A stretch of DNA of 64,000 bases from Propioniciclava tarda. Its GTDB lineage: Bacteria; Actinomycetota; Actinomycetes; Propionibacteriales; Propionibacteriaceae. Made by a program: the position numbers and the translations under genes. Each line of letters opens with the position of its first letter. Positions within the stretch are counted from its first letter, which is position 1. Below are positions 61,154 through 64,000 of this stretch, piece by piece. The DNA is taken from contig NZ_FXTL01000002.1 of the NCBI RefSeq assembly GCF_900182665.1, forward strand, positions 310,001 through 374,000, written 5' to 3'. The notes under the pieces were generated by a model. The model ran no database searches. It worked only from the letters and a program-made list of their open reading frames with translations, and was not told the origin of the DNA.

Positions 61154-61483
61154 TCAGACGGTGGGGTCGTCGGTGAGAGCTTGGTAGAGCACGTGGTCCT
61201 GCCAGACGCCGGCGATCTTCACCAGCTTCGGCGCGAGGCCGTAGCGCTCGAATCCGTTGGCGAGTAGAGCCTTCTGCGACGCGACGCTGTGGACGAGGGT
61301 GCCGGCCTCGAGCCGGTGCAGACGCAGCGCCTTCTCGATCACGGTGCGCTGACCCGTCAGCGTGAAGTAGTCGTCGCCCCGGGTCGGCTCCCACGGCTCG
61401 AGGTGTTCACGGGACGCGACCAGCAGGGCCGCCAGTTCGTCCGCGTCCGAGAGCTCGACCAGGCGAATGCGCAGCTTCGTCAT
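61154..61483 (-). pseudogene. RimJ/RimL-type GNAT with the acetyl-CoA core deleted
   Basis: A 109-residue open frame that joins the N-terminal part of a RimJ/RimL acetyltransferase (SREHLEPWEPTRGDDYFTL) directly to its C-terminal part (LHRLEAGTLVHSVASQKALL, NGFERYGL, WQDHVLYQ). Family members are about 170-180 residues; the missing 55-65 residues include the acetyl-CoA pyrophosphate loop. The reading frame is intact, so this is an in-frame internal deletion. The product is unlikely to be an active acetyltransferase. It lies 8 bp after thiL on the same strand. Confidence 0.7.
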
Positions 61484-61491
61484 CCCCGGAC

Positions 61492-62454
61492 TCAGAAGTG
61501 CGTCCAGCCGCCATCGGCGTCCCAGGGACGTCCGTCGACGAGGACGCCCGGGGTCCCGTCGGCGGCGGCAACGCCGCCGATGACGGTCCAGCCGGCCGGG
61601 ACGCGTCCCGGAGCGAAGGTGGCCAGCAGCGCGTGATCGTCGCCGCCGCGCAGGATGAAGTCGAGCGGTTCCGCTCCCCCGATGGCCGCGGCGACCGTCT
61701 TCTGCGGCTCGGCCACCTGCAGCGCGTCCGTCTCGAGGGCGATGACCACCCCGGACGCCTCGGCGATGTGCCGCAGGTCGGCCACGAGCCCGTCCGAGCA
61801 GTCGATCATGGCCCCCGCTCCCGCTTCGGACGCGACGATCCCCTGGCCGTACGGCGGTGCGGGCACCCGGTGCGCGTTCACGACCGCCGCCGGCGAGCGG
61901 AAGCCGCGACGCAGCACCGTGAGCCCGGCCTCGGCCATGCCGAGGTTGCCGATGTAGGCCACGACCTGGCCCGGCACCGCGCCGCACCGCAGCGTCGGCG
62001 TCCGGCCTTCGAGGTCTCCGAAGACGGTGCAGACGATGCCGATCTTGTCGCCGCTGGTGATATCGCCGCCGACGAGTTGGGCGCCGCACAGCTCGGCCTC
62101 GGCGCGGATGCCTGCGGTCAGTTCCCGCGCCCAGGACGCCGGCAGGTCCTTGGGCAGCGAGGCGCTGACCACGAGACCCAGGGGGCGCGCCCCCATCGCC
62201 TCGACATCGGCCATCGCGGACGCCACGGCCTTGCGTCCGACGTCGTGGGCCGACGACCAGACACGCTTGAAGTGGACGTCCTCGATCATCGCGTCCGTCG
62301 ACACCGCGAGGCGTCCGGTCGGGGCCAGCACGGCGCAGTCGTCGCCGACGCTCACCGGCACGGACGCCGTGGGCCCGAGGCCTTCCGTGATCGCGGCGAT
62401 CAGCCCAAACTCGCCGACGTCCCGGACGGTCGGCTCCGGTGGCCGGAGGCTCAC
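61492..62454 (-). CDS. thiL: thiamine-monophosphate kinase
   Basis: A 320-residue kinase that makes thiamine diphosphate. Conserved parts are VGEFGLIAAI near the start, SVGDDCAVL, DAMIEDVHFKR and MIDCSDGLVADL. The GTG start at 62454 overlaps the ddl stop by 4 bp. The ddl-thiL pairing is common in actinobacteria. The thiamine diphosphate product is the cofactor of the E1 enzyme encoded at 37.4-39.5 kb. Confidence 0.94.
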   Translation of the reverse strand: MSLRPPEPTVRDVGEFGLIAAITEGLGPTASVPVSVGDDCAVLAPTGRLAVSTDAMIEDVHFKRVWSSAHDVGRKAVASAMADVEAMGARPLGLVVSASLPKDLPASWARELTAGIRAEAELCGAQLVGGDITSGDKIGIVCTVFGDLEGRTPTLRCGAVPGQVVAYIGNLGMAEAGLTVLRRGFRSPAAVVNAHRVPAPPYGQGIVASEAGAGAMIDCSDGLVADLRHIAEASGVVIALETDALQVAEPQKTVAAAIGGAEPLDFILRGGDDHALLATFAPGRVPAGWTVIGGVAAADGTPGVLVDGRPWDADGGWTHF

Positions 62455-63578
62455 CGCAGGCCCATGGGGCGCTCGAGGGCCAACTGGACGAGGGCCGCGA
62501 TCAGGTCGGGGTAGGCCAGCCCGGACGCCGCCCACAGCGAGGGGTACATCGACGTCCGGGTGAAGCCCGGCATGGTGTTGATCTCGTTGACGACCACGTC
62601 GTCGTCCTCGGTGACGAAGAGATCGACGCGTGCCAGCCCCTCGCAGTCGAGGGAGTTGAACGCTGTGGCCGCGACCCGCTGCATCCGGCTCAGCAGGGCC
62701 GGGCTGACGTCGGCGGGGATCTGCAGCGTGACACGCTCGTCCGGGGTGTACTTGGCCTCGTAGTCGTAGAAGGCGTCGTCGGTGTGCACGAGAATCTCGC
62801 CCGCGATCGACACCCGCGGACGCCCGCCGGTCACCCCCAGCACCGACAGCTCGATCTCGCGGACGCCGACCAGCCCCTCTTCGACCAGGACCTTGGGGTC
62901 GTGCTGCTGGGCCGCATGGATTGCTGCAGGGAGGTCCGCGGGACCAGTCACGCGGCTGATGCCCATGGACGACCCAGCGCGGGCCGGCTTGACGTAGAGC
63001 GGGAACGAGAGGTCCGCAGAGCACTTGTCGAGGAGGCGTCCGGGGTTGGCGTCCCAGGCGGCCTTCGTGATCGTCACCCACGGACTGACGCTCAGCCCGG
63101 CGCCCATCAGCTGGCGCTTCATGATGTCCTTGTCCATCCCGTTGGCGGACGCGGCGACGCCGGAGCCGACATACCGGATACCCAGCATCTCGAACAGGCC
63201 CTGGATCGTGCCGTCCTCGCCGAACGGTCCGTGGAGCAGGGCGAACGCCACGTCGAAGTCGTGGACGTCGGAGAGCCGGTCGCCGTCCAGCGTGGCGACC
63301 CGGCCGCCGCCGTTGGTTCCGCGGAAGACGGACGCCTCGGGGCGTCCCTCGTCCAACCGTGGAAGACGGTCGTCGACGACCTCCATCGCCCGCATGTCGG
63401 CCAGGGGCACCTGCACCCAGCGACCGGACGGCGTGATCCCGATGCCGACGACGTCGAAGCGCTCGCTGTCGATCGCGCGCGTGACCCCGCCGGCCGTGAG
63501 GCACGAGACGTCGTGCTCCGAGCTGACCCCGCCGAAGATCAGCGCCACCGTGATGCGGTCTGCTTGGTGGTTCGACAT
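62451..63578 (-). CDS. ddl: D-alanine-D-alanine ligase
   Basis: A 375-residue ATP-grasp ligase for peptidoglycan precursors. The N-terminal FGGVSSEHDVSCLTAGGV, the catalytic-loop FALLHGPFGEDGTIQGLFEM, LYVKPARAGSSMGISRV and the C-terminal NEINTMPGFTRTSMYP are all typical of Ddl. Start is ATG at 63578. It follows a plsC-like gene on the same strand. Confidence 0.95.
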   Translation of the reverse strand: MSNHQADRITVALIFGGVSSEHDVSCLTAGGVTRAIDSERFDVVGIGITPSGRWVQVPLADMRAMEVVDDRLPRLDEGRPEASVFRGTNGGGRVATLDGDRLSDVHDFDVAFALLHGPFGEDGTIQGLFEMLGIRYVGSGVAASANGMDKDIMKRQLMGAGLSVSPWVTITKAAWDANPGRLLDKCSADLSFPLYVKPARAGSSMGISRVTGPADLPAAIHAAQQHDPKVLVEEGLVGVREIELSVLGVTGGRPRVSIAGEILVHTDDAFYDYEAKYTPDERVTLQIPADVSPALLSRMQRVAATAFNSLDCEGLARVDLFVTEDDDVVVNEINTMPGFTRTSMYPSLWAASGLAYPDLIAALVQLALERPMGLR

Positions 63579-63642
63579 GGAGGCTCCTGCCGGTCGTCAG
63601 TGTGGTGGACCGCGGGCCAGCCTAGCGAAGCCCTCAGCGCCG

Positions 63643-64000
63643 TCAGTGCGGCTGGCGCGCGCCGACCCGGGTGTCCCAGCGTCCCTCGGGGGCCTGTTGG
63701 CCACGCGCCTGCTCGACGAGCACCGTGATGGCGTCGAGGATCCGGTCGGTGGCGACCTGGAGGTCGGCCTTGCTGGGCTCGTCGCCGTACAGGTCGGCCA
63801 GGGGCACCGGCGGGCCGGCGATCACCCGCATCGTCCGGCGCGGCCAGATGTGGAATCCCGGCCGCCCGGGCGGCATGACCTCTTGCGCGCCCCATTGCCC
63901 GACCGGGATGACGGGCGTCCGGGTGGTGAGGGCCAGGCGGGCCGCGCCGGGGCGTCCGGTCATGGGCCAAAGATCGGGATCCTTGGTCCGGGTGCCCTCG
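63643..64000 (-). CDS. 1-acyl-sn-glycerol-3-phosphate acyltransferase-like, C-terminal part
   Basis: Open at the right edge of the window; 118 C-terminal residues are seen. They begin with the PlsC motif EGTRTKDPDLWPM, followed by GAARLALTTRTPVIPVG (motif IV, the conserved proline block), and end in a hydrophilic tail. The acyl-accepting HxxxxD motif is outside the window. The gene would feed phosphatidic acid to phospholipid synthesis, the pathway that also uses PgsA. Confidence 0.85.
   Translation of the reverse strand, partial: EGTRTKDPDLWPMTGRPGAARLALTTRTPVIPVGQWGAQEVMPPGRPGFHIWPRRTMRVIAGPPVPLADLYGDEPSKADLQVATDRILDAITVLVEQARGQQAPEGRWDTRVGARQPH

Noticed and set aside
1-64000. CRISPR array or insertion sequence
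   Set aside because: No evenly spaced repeats and no transposase with terminal inverted repeats were seen.
1-64000. GGACGCC as an FtsK-orienting (KOPS-like) or Chi-like polar sequence
   Set aside because: In the sampled kilobases both orientations are about equally common on the plus strand, so a strand-polar role is not supported by this window alone.

Overview
This window is a 64 kb stretch of a high-GC (roughly two-thirds G+C by eye) actinobacterial chromosome. The clues are paired sigma factors (a long SigA and a SigB-like factor), ClgR, a PAC2 protein, the small actinobacterial families DUF7455 and DUF3046, a class II ribonucleotide reductase (nrdJ) with nrdR beside lexA, and the conserved order ftsK-rimO-pgsA-cinA-clgR-recA-recX-rny-miaB-miaA-dapF-hflX-lexA. 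A member of the Propionibacteriales is a plausible guess, but no marker here fixes the genus. No rRNA, tRNA, CRISPR array or intact insertion sequence was seen.

Layout. 1-5.6 kb: the C-terminal part of a type IIA topoisomerase A subunit, a beta-carbonic anhydrase, a GH3 glycosidase and topoisomerase IV subunit B. 5.8-13.4 kb: a small zinc-ribbon protein, a flavin-dependent oxidoreductase, a macrodomain protein, an acetyltransferase preceded by a frameshifted membrane-protein gene, sigA, an oligopeptidase and a sigB-like gene. 13.4-27.4 kb: thioesterase II, PAC2 protein, HrpA helicase, a stress protein, a PPOX-fold protein, a YbjN-like protein, an AEC transporter, a membrane acyltransferase, an ArsR regulator, a patatin and an unusually long GlmS-like enzyme. 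27.4-30.9 kb: an accessory island, lower in GC, holding a ParB-like protein and a Dam-type adenine methylase as a two-gene operon between two noncoding stretches of about 600 bp. 30.9-36 kb: nrdR-nrdJ, a DivS-like membrane protein and lexA. 36-39.5 kb: a branched-chain or pyruvate dehydrogenase operon. 39.5-51 kb: dinG, hflX, dapF, miaA, miaB, a GH13 glucosidase and ribonuclease Y. 51-64 kb: recX-recA, clgR, cinA, pgsA, rimO, an aminotransferase, a lipoprotein esterase, ftsK, a GNAT with an internal deletion, thiL, ddl and the end of a plsC-like gene.

How it fits together. The core is genome maintenance: LexA/RecA SOS control (SOS boxes upstream of recA, lexA and the DivS-like gene), dNTP supply under tandem NrdR boxes, a division-inhibitor candidate, DinG, topoisomerase IV and FtsK. 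Many single genes look leaderless, with a -10 hexamer ending about 7 nt before the start codon.

The two most interesting signals are a heptamer, GGACGCC/GGCGTCC, strongly over-represented on both strands and in several reading frames of most core genes but nearly absent from the island, and the ParB-like plus Dam island itself, a candidate modification or defence module.
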